Positions 17,101 through 25,083 of a DNA stretch of 64,000 bases are shown here, piece after piece. The position numbers and the translations under genes were made by a program. Location of the stretch: contig NZ_CP067394.1 in the NCBI RefSeq assembly GCF_004210215.2, forward strand, positions 1,736,001-1,800,000, in the 5' to 3' direction. The notes under the pieces were generated by a model that ran no database searches, was not told the origin of the DNA, and worked only from the letters and a program-made list of their open reading frames with translations. Each line of letters starts with the position of its first letter. Within the stretch, counting starts at the first letter, position 1. The DNA comes from Cryobacterium sp. SO1. GTDB lineage: Bacteria > Actinomycetota > Actinomycetes > Actinomycetales > Microbacteriaceae.

Positions 17101-17511
17101 CAGGGCACCGAGCACTCAGTCGAGATCGACAAGGGGGTCCGGCTCTACGTTGGCCTTGAGGCGATCGGCGAGGCCGACGACAAGGGCATGCGCACGGTCA
17201 TGACCATCCTCAACGGCCAGCTGCGTCCGGTCTTCGTGCGGGACCGCAGCATCGCCGTGGTCACCAAGGCTGCGGAGAAGGCCGACGCCAACCAGCCCGG
17301 CCAGGTTGCCGCGCCGTTCTCCGGTGTGGTCACCCTGCAGGTCGCCGAGGGCGACGTCGTCGCGGCCGGCCAGAGCGTCGCCTCCATCGAGGCCATGAAG
17401 ATGGAAGCGGCGATCACCTCGCCCATCGCCGGCGTCGTGGAACGGGTCGCGATCCCCGCGACGCAGCAGGTCGACGCTGGAGACCTGCTCGTGGTGGTGC
17501 GGCCGCGCTAG
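14107..17511 (+). CDS. pyc: Pyruvate carboxylase
   Basis: Anaplerotic enzyme making oxaloacetate from pyruvate, bicarbonate and ATP. At 1134 residues it has the full single-chain layout: biotin carboxylase (from ILVANRGEIAIRAFRA through the GGGGRGM ATP loop and EMNPRIQVEHTVTEE), carboxyltransferase (TTFRDAHQSL near residue 533, KDMAG near 707 with the lysine that is carbamylated, HVHTHDT) and a C-terminal biotinyl domain with EAMKMEA, biotin lysine K1098. ATG at 14107 has GAAAGG upstream. No damage is visible. A large open frame on the opposite strand is only its shadow. Confidence 0.98.
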   Translation: MFTKILVANRGEIAIRAFRAAYELGAKTVAVFPFEDRNSLHRLKADEAYEIGEPGHPVRAYLNVAEIIRVARESGADAIYPGYGFLSENPELAEAAKAAGITFIGPGSHVLEMAGNKVTAKEHAIAAGVPVLKSSAPSRDVEELIAAAEEIGFPIFAKAVAGGGGRGMRRVATMADLRGSLEEAMREANSAFGDPTMFLEQAVLRPRHIEVQILADATGETVHLFERDCSVQRRHQKVIEIAPAPNLPEEIRQRLHKDAVAFARSIGYVNAGTVEFLLDTVGERAGQHVFIEMNPRIQVEHTVTEEVTDVDLVQSQIRIAAGETLADLGLSQDSIKLRGFALQCRITTEDPTSGFRPDTGKITTYRSPGGAGIRLDGGTINPGAQISPHFDSMLAKLTCRGRDYASAVTRSKRALAEFRIRGVSTNISFLQAVLEDPDFAAGDLSTSFIEERPQLLRGRASKDRGTKILNWLADVTVNQPNGVPITLLNPAEKLPKIDLTVPAPEGSRQKLQLLGPVGFASALRAQTALAVTDTTFRDAHQSLLATRVRTKDLVAVAPYVARLTPELLSVEAWGGATYDVALRFLGEDPWERLGALREALPNINIQMLLRGRNTVGYTPYPTEVTDAFVREASDSGVDIFRIFDALNDVNQMRPAIDAVLNTGTSVAEVAVCYTGDLLDPAENLYTLDYYLRLADQIVASGAHILAIKDMAGLLRPAAAEKLVTAFRERFDLPVHVHTHDTPGGQLATLLAASGAGADAVDVASAPMGGTTSQPSASSLVAALVHTERDTGISLQNVCDLEPYWEDVRRVYHPFESGLRAPTGRVYKHEIPGGQLSNLRTQAVALGLADDFELIEDMYAAANSILGRVPKVTPSSKVVGDLALYLAAVNADPADFEANPAKYDVPDSVVGFMAGELGDLPGGWPEPFRTKVLEGRNIRVSTTELTDEERGALDGDSPTRRGMLNQLLFPAPTRHFQQIRELFGDLSVVDTVDYLYGLRQGTEHSVEIDKGVRLYVGLEAIGEADDKGMRTVMTILNGQLRPVFVRDRSIAVVTKAAEKADANQPGQVAAPFSGVVTLQVAEGDVVAAGQSVASIEAMKMEAAITSPIAGVVERVAIPATQQVDAGDLLVVVRPR

Positions 17512-17567
17512 GCTGAGGCCTGATTTGGGCCCCATTCCCAGGCCCGTGGAAGAACGAGGAGTCTGCT

Positions 17568-18971
17568 GTGACAGATCGACGGACAGACGATGCCCAACCG
17601 CACGACGAGGGTGACGGCCAGCTGGCCCCGGCGGAGACCGGGGCCGGCGCCGCGACCACAGCGACGCGACCCGGCGACGAGTACCACAGCGAGCTGCCGC
17701 CGCACACCTTCGACAATCTGGCCGCGGCGCTGCCGGACAGCCTGGGCGCCCCTCTCGGGAGCCCCGGCCTGACCCGGTCCGCCGTGCTGCGCACCTCGGC
17801 GGCCGACGGTTCTGCCCGCGGGGCCACCCGGTCGGACGTCTCCGCACCGGGCACCACCCACCCGGGCACCCACACCATCGAGATCGTCACGCCGCAGCGC
17901 GCCCGCGAGGTCGCTGCTCCGCTCGGCGTGAGCGGCACCGCGGCGGCGGCCCTGTCGCTGAGTACCGGTCCGACGAACGCCGCCACGGCCAGCCGGCGCG
18001 ACCGCAGCCGTGCGGATGCCCTTGCCCCGGAGTCCGCGTCGATGCTCACGTCCGACCGCCTGCTCGAGGTCAACCGCAAGACCAGGCGGCCGCCGAACGG
18101 CAGCTGGAACCGGTTCGTCTACAGGGCCTCGTTCCACCTCATCAACCTGGGCGACTCGGCCGCCGTACGCGCCCACCAGGCGATGGACGAGCGCATCCGG
18201 AAGCAGTTCGAGGGTGGGGCGAGATTCGTGCCGATCCTCACCCGTAAGGGCGGTGTGGGCAAGACCACCGTCACCGCCCTGCTCGGCATGGCCATGGCCG
18301 ACGCCAGGGAAGACCGGATCATCGCCGTCGACGCCAACCCCGACCGGGGCACCCTCTCCGAACGGGTCTCCAAGCAGACCAGGTCAACGGTGCGCGATGT
18401 CGTCACGAAGGCCGCCTCCATCGGCGGCTTCACCGACTTCTCCGTGCTGGTGTCCAGGGACGAGACCCGGCTGGACATCCTGGCCAGCGACACCGACCCG
18501 CTCCTGAGCGAGGCATTCGACGAGAACGACTACAACGTCGTCGCCGACCTCGCCGCGCGGTTCTACTCGATCGTTCTGACCGACTGCGGCACCGGCATCG
18601 TGCACTCGGTCATGCGGGCCACCCTGCAGCGCGCCGACTCCATCGTGATCGTGTCCGGCGGCAGCGTGGACGAGGCCCGGCTGGCCTCCGAAACCCTCAC
18701 CTGGCTCGAGGCCAACGGCTATGGCGAACTCGTGCGCAACGCGATCGTCGCTCTCAACACGGCGACCCAGGGCACCAACCTTGTCAAGCTCGAGGAGATC
18801 GAATCGCACTTCCGCTCCAGGGTTCGCGAGATCGTGCGGATCCCGTACGACCCACAACTGGCCGCCGGCAGTGTGGTCTCCTTCAAGGACCTCAAGCCGA
18901 TCACTCGACTGGCCGCGCGCACCCTTGCCGCCCTCGTCGTCGAAGGACTGCCGGCCGAACGCCGCGTCTGA
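17568..18971 (+). CDS. MinD/ParA-like ATPase with long disordered N-terminus
   Basis: 467-residue protein. The first 160 or so residues are low-complexity, rich in A, T, S and G. A basic segment ([18 protein letters not shown]) leads to the ATPase core, with P-loop KGGVGKTT at residues 227-234, [11 protein letters not shown], and [14 protein letters not shown]. The layout, a disordered arm plus MinD-like domain, resembles ATPases found with actinobacterial type VII secretion, but no such genes are nearby, so that role is not supported here. The GTG start is 57 bp after pyc. Confidence 0.8.
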   Translation: MTDRRTDDAQPHDEGDGQLAPAETGAGAATTATRPGDEYHSELPPHTFDNLAAALPDSLGAPLGSPGLTRSAVLRTSAADGSARGATRSDVSAPGTTHPGTHTIEIVTPQRAREVAAPLGVSGTAAAALSLSTGPTNAATASRRDRSRADALAPESASMLTSDRLLEVNRKTRRPPNGSWNRFVYRASFHLINLGDSAAVRAHQAMDERIRKQFEGGARFVPILTRKGGVGKTTVTALLGMAMADAREDRIIAVDANPDRGTLSERVSKQTRSTVRDVVTKAASIGGFTDFSVLVSRDETRLDILASDTDPLLSEAFDENDYNVVADLAARFYSIVLTDCGTGIVHSVMRATLQRADSIVIVSGGSVDEARLASETLTWLEANGYGELVRNAIVALNTATQGTNLVKLEEIESHFRSRVREIVRIPYDPQLAAGSVVSFKDLKPITRLAARTLAALVVEGLPAERRV

Positions 18972-19056
18972 GTCTCGCCCCGCACGACCTGTCCTACCCC
19001 TCCCACCAACGCCGCACCATCGCCGAACCCGCCGTTCCATCCGAAGAGAGTCTCCC

Positions 19057-19548
19057 GTGCCCGAACGTCAGATCCGCCTACTGGGCGACCCCGTCCTCAA
19101 AACCCGCTCGGAGCCGATCGGTGCCATCGACGCCCGGGTGCGGAGCCTCGTCGAAGACCTTGTCGACAGCGTGAAGCTGCCCGGCCGGGCCGGGGTGGCC
19201 GCCGCCCAGATCGGCGTCAACCTGCGCGCGTTCAGCTACAACATCGACGGCCACATCGGCTACATCCTGAACCCGGTCCTGGTGGAACTGGCGGGGGAGC
19301 CCGAGCTGGTCGACGAGGGTTGCCTGTCCGTACCCGGCCTGTGGTACCCGACCAAGCGGTATCCGTTCGCCAGGGTCACCGGCATGGACCTCGACGGCAA
19401 TCCGGTCGCTGTCGCCGGCGAGGGACTGATGGCCCAGGCGTTGCAGCACGAGACTGACCACCTGGACGGGTTACTCTACCTGGACCGGCTGGACAAGGAG
19501 AACCGTCGGGCCGCGATGAAGGAAGTCCGCGAGTCCGACTGGTTCTGA
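19057..19548 (+). CDS. def: Peptide deformylase
   Basis: Removes the formyl group from new proteins; iron or zinc enzyme of 163 residues. All three motifs are present: GRAGVAAAQ (43-51), EGCLSVPG (87-94, metal ligand C89) and QHETDHLDG (130-138, ligands H131 and H135, catalytic E132). Motif 1 has alanine where GLAAPQ normally has proline, a small departure. The GTG at 19057 has GAAGAGAG upstream. It follows the MinD-like gene by 85 bp and ends before a strong terminator. Confidence 0.94.
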   Translation: MPERQIRLLGDPVLKTRSEPIGAIDARVRSLVEDLVDSVKLPGRAGVAAAQIGVNLRAFSYNIDGHIGYILNPVLVELAGEPELVDEGCLSVPGLWYPTKRYPFARVTGMDLDGNPVAVAGEGLMAQALQHETDHLDGLLYLDRLDKENRRAAMKEVRESDWF

Positions 19549-19558
19549 ACCCCGGATG

Positions 19559-19600
19559 CGAAAACGAGCTGCCCCGCCTCGGCGGGGCAGCTCGTTTTCG
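19559..19600. terminator. Strong bidirectional terminator after def
   Basis: Perfect 20-bp stem around a TC loop (19579-19580): the left arm 19559-19578 ends GCCCCGCC and the right arm 19581-19600 begins GGCGGGGC. A-rich and T-rich ends let it serve def and the convergent acyl-CoA synthetase gene. Confidence 0.88.
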
Positions 19601-19620
19601 GAACAGCTCGTTGTCGGAAC
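19589..19620 (+). repeat. 16-bp tandem duplication at the terminator edge
   Basis: Two copies of CAGCTCGTTTTCGGAA (the second with one change) at 19589-19604 and 19605-19620, the first overlapping the right arm of the terminator. One of several short tandem repeats next to gene ends in this window. Confidence 0.6.
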
Positions 19621-19632
19621 AGCCGGCGCTGT

Positions 19633-21477
19633 CTAGTCCTGCACCCGATCGCGCACCGGTACGGCCGCCGTCGTCGGGTTGGCGCCGTAAAGGTTCTGGA
19701 TCTCGGCCGCGAAGTCGCGCAGGATCAGGTCGCGCTTGATGCTCATCTTCGGGGTGAGGTAGCCCGCCGCCTCGGTGAGCTCGATCGGAAGCACCACGAA
19801 CTTCCGGATGGACTCCGCCCGTGACACCGACTCGTTGGCGTGGTCGATGGCCCGCTGCACCTCGGCGAGGACCTTCGGATGCACGGACGCGTCGATGAGC
19901 GACATTGTGGCGTCTTCGTGGTTGTTGTTCAGCCAGACCGGGAGCATCTCAGGGTCGAGGGTGACCAGTGCGGCGATGAACGGCTTCTGGTCGCCGACAA
20001 CGACGACCTGGCCGACCAGCGGGTTGGACCGGATCGGGTCCTCGAGGGCCGCCGGGGCGACGTTCTTGCCGCCGGCGGTGACGATGATCTCCTTCTTGCG
20101 CCCCGTGATGGAAAGGAAACCGTCGTCGTCCAGCGCGCCGATGTCACCGGTCTTCAACCAGCCGTCGTCGAAAACGGCCGCGGTGGCTTCGGGGTTCTTC
20201 CAGTACTCGGTGAAGACGTTGACCCCCTTCACCTCGATCTCCCCGTCATCCATGACGCGCACTGAGACGCCGGGCAGGGCCGGGCCGACACTGCCGATCT
20301 TCGACTTGGTGGCCAGGTTCACCGTCGCGGGGGCTGTGGTCTCGGTCAGGCCGTAACCCTCGAGGATCACGATGCCCAGGCTGTGGAAGAAGTGACCAAG
20401 GTGAGCGCCGAGCGGGGCGGAGCCGGACACGGCGAACTTGACGTTGCCGCCCATCGCCGTGCGCAGCTTGCTGTAGACGAGCCTGTCGAACAGGGCGAAC
20501 TTGATCTTCATGCCCAGCGGGATCCGTTCGCCGGCCTCGACCAGCTTCGAGTGTGCCACGGCGACGTCAGAGGCGGCCAGGAAGATCTTGCCCTTGCCGC
20601 CGGCCTCGGCCTTCTGCTCGGCGGAGTTGTAGACCTTCTCGAAGACCCGGGGGACCGCAAGCAGGAACGTCGGCTTGAAACTGCCCAGCGACGGGAGCAA
20701 CTGCCGGGTGTCCGGCTGGTGGCCCACCCTGACGCCGCCGTGCACGCACAGCACCGCGATGAAGCGAGCGAAGACGTGGGCGGTCGTGATGAACAGCAGG
20801 GTGGATGCGCCGTTCTCGTCGGTGAGGACGGGCTTGAGCGCGATCCCGGCGTTCCGGCTGGTCTCGACGAAGTTGCCGTGGCTGAGCACACAGCCCTTGG
20901 GTCGGCCGGTGGAGCCCGACGTGTAGATCAGGGTGGCGATGTCCGAGGCCACGGCCAGGCGACGGCGGCGATCGATCTCGGCATCCGGAACATCGACGCC
21001 CCTGGCGGCGAGCTTGTCCAGGTCGCCCAGATCGATCTGCCAGACCGTCTCGACGTTCGGCAGCTCCGGATGCACCTCGTCGAAGCGGGCGAAGTGGTCC
21101 GCAGTCTCCACGATCAGCGCCGTGGCGCCGGAGTCGCTGAGAATCCACTGCACCTGGCTGGGCGAGCTCGTCTCGTAGACGGGCACGAGCACGGCGCCGG
21201 CGAACCAGACGGCGAAGTCGATCAGGGTCCACTCGTAGCGGGTCTTGCAGGTCAAGCCGATCTTGTCGCCGGGCTGTACGCCGGCAGCGACCAATCCCTT
21301 GGCCAAGGCGACGACCTCCGCGTGGAACTCGGCGGTGGTGACCGGTAGCCAGCCTCCGTTGTCCGGGCGGGAGAACAACACCAGGTTGGGGGTCAGCGCA
21401 AGACGGTCGACCAGAAGGTCGGTGACGTTCGCGTTCGGGTCGGCGGGGACGACGGCGGGCTCATCGAACTGTTTCAC
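19633..21477 (-). CDS. Long-chain acyl-CoA synthetase (FadD15-like)
   Basis: Activates fatty acids to acyl-CoA through an acyl-adenylate. The 614-residue protein has the AMP-binding loop YTSGSTGRPKG (185-195), GYGLTETT and the hinge block DGWLKTGDIGALDDDGFLSITGRKKEIIVTAGGKN. It ends with the helical C-terminal part of the long-chain group. The GTG start at 21477 has AAAGGAG upstream. It stands alone on the minus strand, convergent with def and divergent from the ROK kinase; acyl-chain preference is unknown. Confidence 0.92.
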   Translation of the reverse strand: MKQFDEPAVVPADPNANVTDLLVDRLALTPNLVLFSRPDNGGWLPVTTAEFHAEVVALAKGLVAAGVQPGDKIGLTCKTRYEWTLIDFAVWFAGAVLVPVYETSSPSQVQWILSDSGATALIVETADHFARFDEVHPELPNVETVWQIDLGDLDKLAARGVDVPDAEIDRRRRLAVASDIATLIYTSGSTGRPKGCVLSHGNFVETSRNAGIALKPVLTDENGASTLLFITTAHVFARFIAVLCVHGGVRVGHQPDTRQLLPSLGSFKPTFLLAVPRVFEKVYNSAEQKAEAGGKGKIFLAASDVAVAHSKLVEAGERIPLGMKIKFALFDRLVYSKLRTAMGGNVKFAVSGSAPLGAHLGHFFHSLGIVILEGYGLTETTAPATVNLATKSKIGSVGPALPGVSVRVMDDGEIEVKGVNVFTEYWKNPEATAAVFDDGWLKTGDIGALDDDGFLSITGRKKEIIVTAGGKNVAPAALEDPIRSNPLVGQVVVVGDQKPFIAALVTLDPEMLPVWLNNNHEDATMSLIDASVHPKVLAEVQRAIDHANESVSRAESIRKFVVLPIELTEAAGYLTPKMSIKRDLILRDFAAEIQNLYGANPTTAAVPVRDRVQD

Positions 21478-21679
21478 GGTAACTCCTTTGGCACCGGACG
21501 GGTAAGTGCGTTCACTCTAGCCGCTGATTCGGGGTGAACCTGCGATTCTCCCGGCGGCGTGGTCATTTACTACACTCTAGGGGGTGCCTTGCGTGGTCGA
21601 TCAGGTTGCTGCGTGCCCCGTGCCGTTTGAGAGCCGACCTGAAGAACACACTGTTGCCCTACCTACGAAAGGTGCGCTC

Positions 21680-22627
21680 GTGCACGCCATTGGGATTGAC
21701 ATCGGCGGGACCAAGATCGCCGGTGCCCTCGTCGACGAATTCGGATCCATTATCAGGTCGGACCGCCGGCCCACCAACGCCGGGGACCCCGGCGAGATCG
21801 AGAACGCGGTCGTCGAGATGATCCAGGGGCTGTCAGAGGGCGAGGACGTCGTGGCCGCCGGAGTGGCCGCCGCTGGGTTCATCGACGCGGCCCAGTCCAC
21901 GGTCTACTACGCGCCCAACATCAACTGGCGAAACGAGCCGTTGCGCGAAAAACTTGAGTCGCGCCTGTCCATCCCCATCATCATCGAGAACGACGCCAAC
22001 GCGGCCGGATGGGCCGAGTTCTGCTTCGGGGCCGGCCGGTTGTACAGCGACATGGTCACGCTCACCATCGGTACCGGCGTCGGCGGGGCCATCGTGTCCA
22101 ACGACAAGCTGTTCCGCGGCGGCTTCGGCGTGGGAGCCGAGCTCGGCCACATGCGAGTGGTGCCCGACGGGTTGCCCTGCGGCTGCGGCGCGCACGGCTG
22201 CATCGAACAGTACGGGTCCGGCCGGGCGCTGCTGCGCATAGCGAACGAGTTCGCGGATGCCGGCGGTATCGGCCTGGGGCTGGCGACAGCGCGCTCCAAG
22301 CGGGGCAAGCTGACCGGCAAGGATGTCGGCCGGTTCATCCAGGATGGCGACCCGGGGGCCCTCGCGGCGCTCCGTCAGCTGGGCGCGTCGCTCGGCCAGG
22401 CCTGCTCGAGCCTCGCGGCAGTGCTGGACCCCCAGGTGTTCGTGTTCGGTGGCGGGGTCGCCGCGGCCGGCGAACTCCTCCTCGAGCCGATCCGCACGGC
22501 ATATCTCGACAACCTCCCGGCCCGCGGCTACCACCCCGAGGCCGAGTTCGCGATCGCCGAGCTGGTCAACGACGCCGGCGTCGTCGGCGCTGCCGACCTT
22601 GCCCGCCGACACGTCACCGGTGAGTAG
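21680..22627 (+). CDS. ROK-family glucokinase
   Basis: Phosphorylates glucose, or a similar sugar, with ATP or polyphosphate. The 315-residue protein has the phosphate loop DIGGTK (7-12), catalytic aspartate in IENDANAA (D105), GTGVGG (131-136) and the zinc site GH-x9-CGCGAHGC (H157, C167, C169, C174). The GTG at 21680 was chosen since GAAAGG precedes it and the family motif starts at once; a longer frame from 21584 adds residues unlike the family. The gap 21478-21679 holds its promoter region, with nothing else recognisable. It is followed by an acyltransferase and aroG. Confidence 0.9.
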   Translation: MHAIGIDIGGTKIAGALVDEFGSIIRSDRRPTNAGDPGEIENAVVEMIQGLSEGEDVVAAGVAAAGFIDAAQSTVYYAPNINWRNEPLREKLESRLSIPIIIENDANAAGWAEFCFGAGRLYSDMVTLTIGTGVGGAIVSNDKLFRGGFGVGAELGHMRVVPDGLPCGCGAHGCIEQYGSGRALLRIANEFADAGGIGLGLATARSKRGKLTGKDVGRFIQDGDPGALAALRQLGASLGQACSSLAAVLDPQVFVFGGGVAAAGELLLEPIRTAYLDNLPARGYHPEAEFAIAELVNDAGVVGAADLARRHVTGE

Positions 22628-22708
22628 GCTGTTCGTGCCGCGTATGACCGTGCCGAGTGTGACGGTGCGCCACGCCGTTGACCGGCCCTCGCTCACTTAA
22701 GGACACCG

Positions 22709-23398
22709 ATGTTCTACTGGTTCATGAAGAATATTGTGGCCGGCCCCATCCTGCTGGGCCTCTTCCGGCCCTGGGTGATCGGGCTCGACAACATCCCCAA
22801 GGAGGGCGGCGTGGTTCTCGCGAGCAACCACCTGTCGTTCATCGACTCGGTGTTCCTTCCGCTGGTCGTGCCACGTCGGGTGGTGTTCCTGGCCAAGAGC
22901 GAGTATTTCACCGGCACCGGCCTCAAAGGCTGGGCGACCCGGCAATTCTTCAAGGCCACCGGCCAGTTGCCCATCGACCGCTCCGGCGGCAAGGCGTCGG
23001 AAGACTCCCTGAACACCGGCCTGGCCGTGCTGAACGGCGGGGGAGCGCTCGGCATCTATCCCGAGGGCACCCGCAGCCCGGATGCCCGCATGTACCGGGG
23101 CCGCACCGGCGTGGCCCGGATGGTGCTGGAGGCTGGCGTTCCCGTCGTTCCCGTGGCCATGATCGACACCGAGAAGGCCATGCCGACCGGCACCCGCATC
23201 CCCAAGGTGCGACGGATCGGCATCGTCATCGGTGAGCCGCTCGACTTCAGCCGCTTCGAGGGAATGGAGGGTGACAGGTTCGTGTTGCGCTCCGTGACGG
23301 ACGAGTTGATGTACGAACTGCGCCGCCTCAGCACTCAGGAGTACGTCGACGTCTACGCCACCAGTGTCAAAGAGAAGCGCGCCAGCCTTTCACGCTAG
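22709..23398 (+). CDS. 1-acyl-sn-glycerol-3-phosphate acyltransferase (PlsC-like)
   Basis: Adds the second acyl chain in phosphatidic acid synthesis, at the membrane. The 229-residue protein has the catalytic NHLSFIDS (the HX4D motif) and the substrate motif YPEGTRS. The opening residues FYWFMKNIVAGPILLGLF form a membrane-inserting helix. It lies between a sugar kinase and aroG, in the order often seen in actinobacteria. A second acyltransferase at 57630 has a changed substrate motif, so this is the better PlsC candidate in the window. Confidence 0.92.
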   Translation: MFYWFMKNIVAGPILLGLFRPWVIGLDNIPKEGGVVLASNHLSFIDSVFLPLVVPRRVVFLAKSEYFTGTGLKGWATRQFFKATGQLPIDRSGGKASEDSLNTGLAVLNGGGALGIYPEGTRSPDARMYRGRTGVARMVLEAGVPVVPVAMIDTEKAMPTGTRIPKVRRIGIVIGEPLDFSRFEGMEGDRFVLRSVTDELMYELRRLSTQEYVDVYATSVKEKRASLSR

Positions 23399-23419
23399 GC
23401 TCGAATATCGATCACCCCA

Positions 23420-23439
23420 GGCCCGCGCATGCGCGGGCC
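23420..23439. promoter_or_regulatory. 20-bp perfect palindrome before aroG
   Basis: GGCCCGCGCATGCGCGGGCC sits in the 68-bp gap between the acyltransferase and aroG. In RNA it would form a very stable stem. It could end the first transcript, act as an attenuator of aroG, or bind a protein; no T tract follows it. Confidence 0.5.
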
Positions 23440-23466
23440 GAAGAAGAGAAAAACAGGCTCAGTCCC

Positions 23467-24837
23467 GTGGTAGACCCCACCGAACCGGTTGTAATGGCAG
23501 ACAAATCTGTGATCGCCGGACTGGACTATTGGCGCACGCTTCCCATCAAGCAGCAGCCGGCCTGGCCGGATGCGGATGCCGTCGCGGCCGCATCCGCCGA
23601 GCTGGCCACGCAGCCGCCCTTGGTCTTCGCCGGCGAGGTCGACATCCTGCGCGACCGCCTGGCCCAGGCCGCCCGCGGTGAGGCCTTCCTGCTGCAGGGC
23701 GGTGACTGCGCCGAGACCTTCAGTGGTGCCACCGCCGAGCAGATCCGTAACCGGGTCAAGACCGTGCTGCAGATGGCCGTTGTGCTCACCTACGGCGCGT
23801 CCATGCCCGTTGTGAAGATGGGCCGGATGGCCGGCCAGTTCGCCAAGCCGCGCTCCAGCGACTTCGAGACCCGTGGCGACGTCACCCTGCCCGCCTACCG
23901 TGGCGACATCGTCAACGGGTACGACTTCACCCCGGAGTCCCGCGAAGCGGACCCCGACCGGCTGGTCAAGGCGTACCACACGAGTGCATCCACCCTCAAT
24001 CTCATTCGCGCCTTCACCCAGGGCGGCTTCGCCGACCTCCGCCAGGTGCACAGCTGGAACCAGGGCTTCGCGAAGAACCCGGCCAACCAGCGCTACGAGG
24101 GCCTGGCCAAGGACATCGACCGCGCCATCAAGTTCATGATCGCCTGCGGCGCCGACTTCGAGGCCATGCGCCGCACGGAGTTCTACACCAGCCACGAGGG
24201 CCTGCTGATGGATTACGAGCGCCCCATGACGCGCATCGACTCCCGCACCGGCACGCCGTACAACACCTCGGCGCACTTCGTCTGGATCGGCGAACGCACC
24301 CGCGAGATCGACGGCGCCCACGTGGACTTCCTCTCCAGGGTGCGCAACCCCATCGGTGTCAAGCTCGGCCCGAGCACCTCGATCGACGACATGCTGCGCC
24401 TGATCGACAAGCTCGACCCCAACCGCGAGCCCGGCCGGCTGACCTTCATCACCCGGATGGGCGCCGGCAAGGTCCGCGACGCCCTGCCGCCGCTGCTCGA
24501 GGCCATCAAGGCCAGCGACGCGACGCCGCTCTGGGTCACCGATCCGATGCACGGCAACGGCGTCACGACGCCCACCGGCTACAAGACGCGTCGTTTCGAC
24601 GACGTCGTCGACGAGGTCAAGGGCTTCTTCGAGGCGCACCGCTCCGTGGGGACCCACCCCGGCGGCATCCACGTCGAGCTCACCGGCGACGATGTCACGG
24701 AGTGCCTCGGCGGCTCGGAGCACATCGACGAGGCCGCCCTGGCGACCCGCTACGAGTCGCTCTGCGACCCGCGCCTGAACCACATGCAGTCCCTCGAACT
24801 CGCCTTCCTGGTGGCCGAGGAACTGGCCGCGCGCTAA
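23467..24837 (+). CDS. aroG: Class II DAHP synthase
   Basis: First step of the shikimate pathway: phosphoenolpyruvate plus erythrose-4-phosphate. The 456-residue protein is the plant/mycobacterial type II, with metal-binding cysteine C81 in LLQGGDCAETF, MGRMAGQFAKPRS, and HFVWIGERTR. In Mycobacterium tuberculosis aroG lies near pknL, Rv2175c and idsA2, and the same set follows here. The GTG start has no strong ribosome site within ten bases but AAGAAGAGAAAAA lies further upstream. The next gene is convergent. Confidence 0.95.
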   Translation: MVDPTEPVVMADKSVIAGLDYWRTLPIKQQPAWPDADAVAAASAELATQPPLVFAGEVDILRDRLAQAARGEAFLLQGGDCAETFSGATAEQIRNRVKTVLQMAVVLTYGASMPVVKMGRMAGQFAKPRSSDFETRGDVTLPAYRGDIVNGYDFTPESREADPDRLVKAYHTSASTLNLIRAFTQGGFADLRQVHSWNQGFAKNPANQRYEGLAKDIDRAIKFMIACGADFEAMRRTEFYTSHEGLLMDYERPMTRIDSRTGTPYNTSAHFVWIGERTREIDGAHVDFLSRVRNPIGVKLGPSTSIDDMLRLIDKLDPNREPGRLTFITRMGAGKVRDALPPLLEAIKASDATPLWVTDPMHGNGVTTPTGYKTRRFDDVVDEVKGFFEAHRSVGTHPGGIHVELTGDDVTECLGGSEHIDEAALATRYESLCDPRLNHMQSLELAFLVAEELAAR

Positions 24838-24844
24838 CCGCCCG

Positions 24845-24886
24845 CCCGCGCAGTCCCGCCCGCGCAGTCCCGCCCGCGCAGTCCCG
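24845..24886 (+). repeat. Three perfect 14-bp tandem repeats after aroG
   Basis: CCCGCGCAGTCCCG occurs three times without change, starting 8 bp after the aroG stop. The gap between aroG and the kinase gene (24838-25083) has no other recognisable signal and no hairpin with a T tract. Confidence 0.8.
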
Positions 24887-25083
24887 CTCCACCCGGTTGC
24901 CCCGTTCCGGACCAGCTGCTCCCCTACGCCGGAGCAACTCGTCCGCAGCGGGGCATCTCGCGTCTGGGCCCCGCTCGTCTGCGACCTCGTGTCACGCGGG
25001 CTCGTCGGCACGCGGTGCTTGCACGCTGTGCCTGTCGGGACCGGTACGTTGGTCGAGCCCGTCGAGACCCGGTGACGTACCCG

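Noticed and set aside
14065..17115. Open frame of about 1000 codons on the minus strand
   Set aside because: It is exactly opposite pyc, has no family motifs and is glycine/valine/glutamate-rich as expected of an antisense frame in high-GC DNA.
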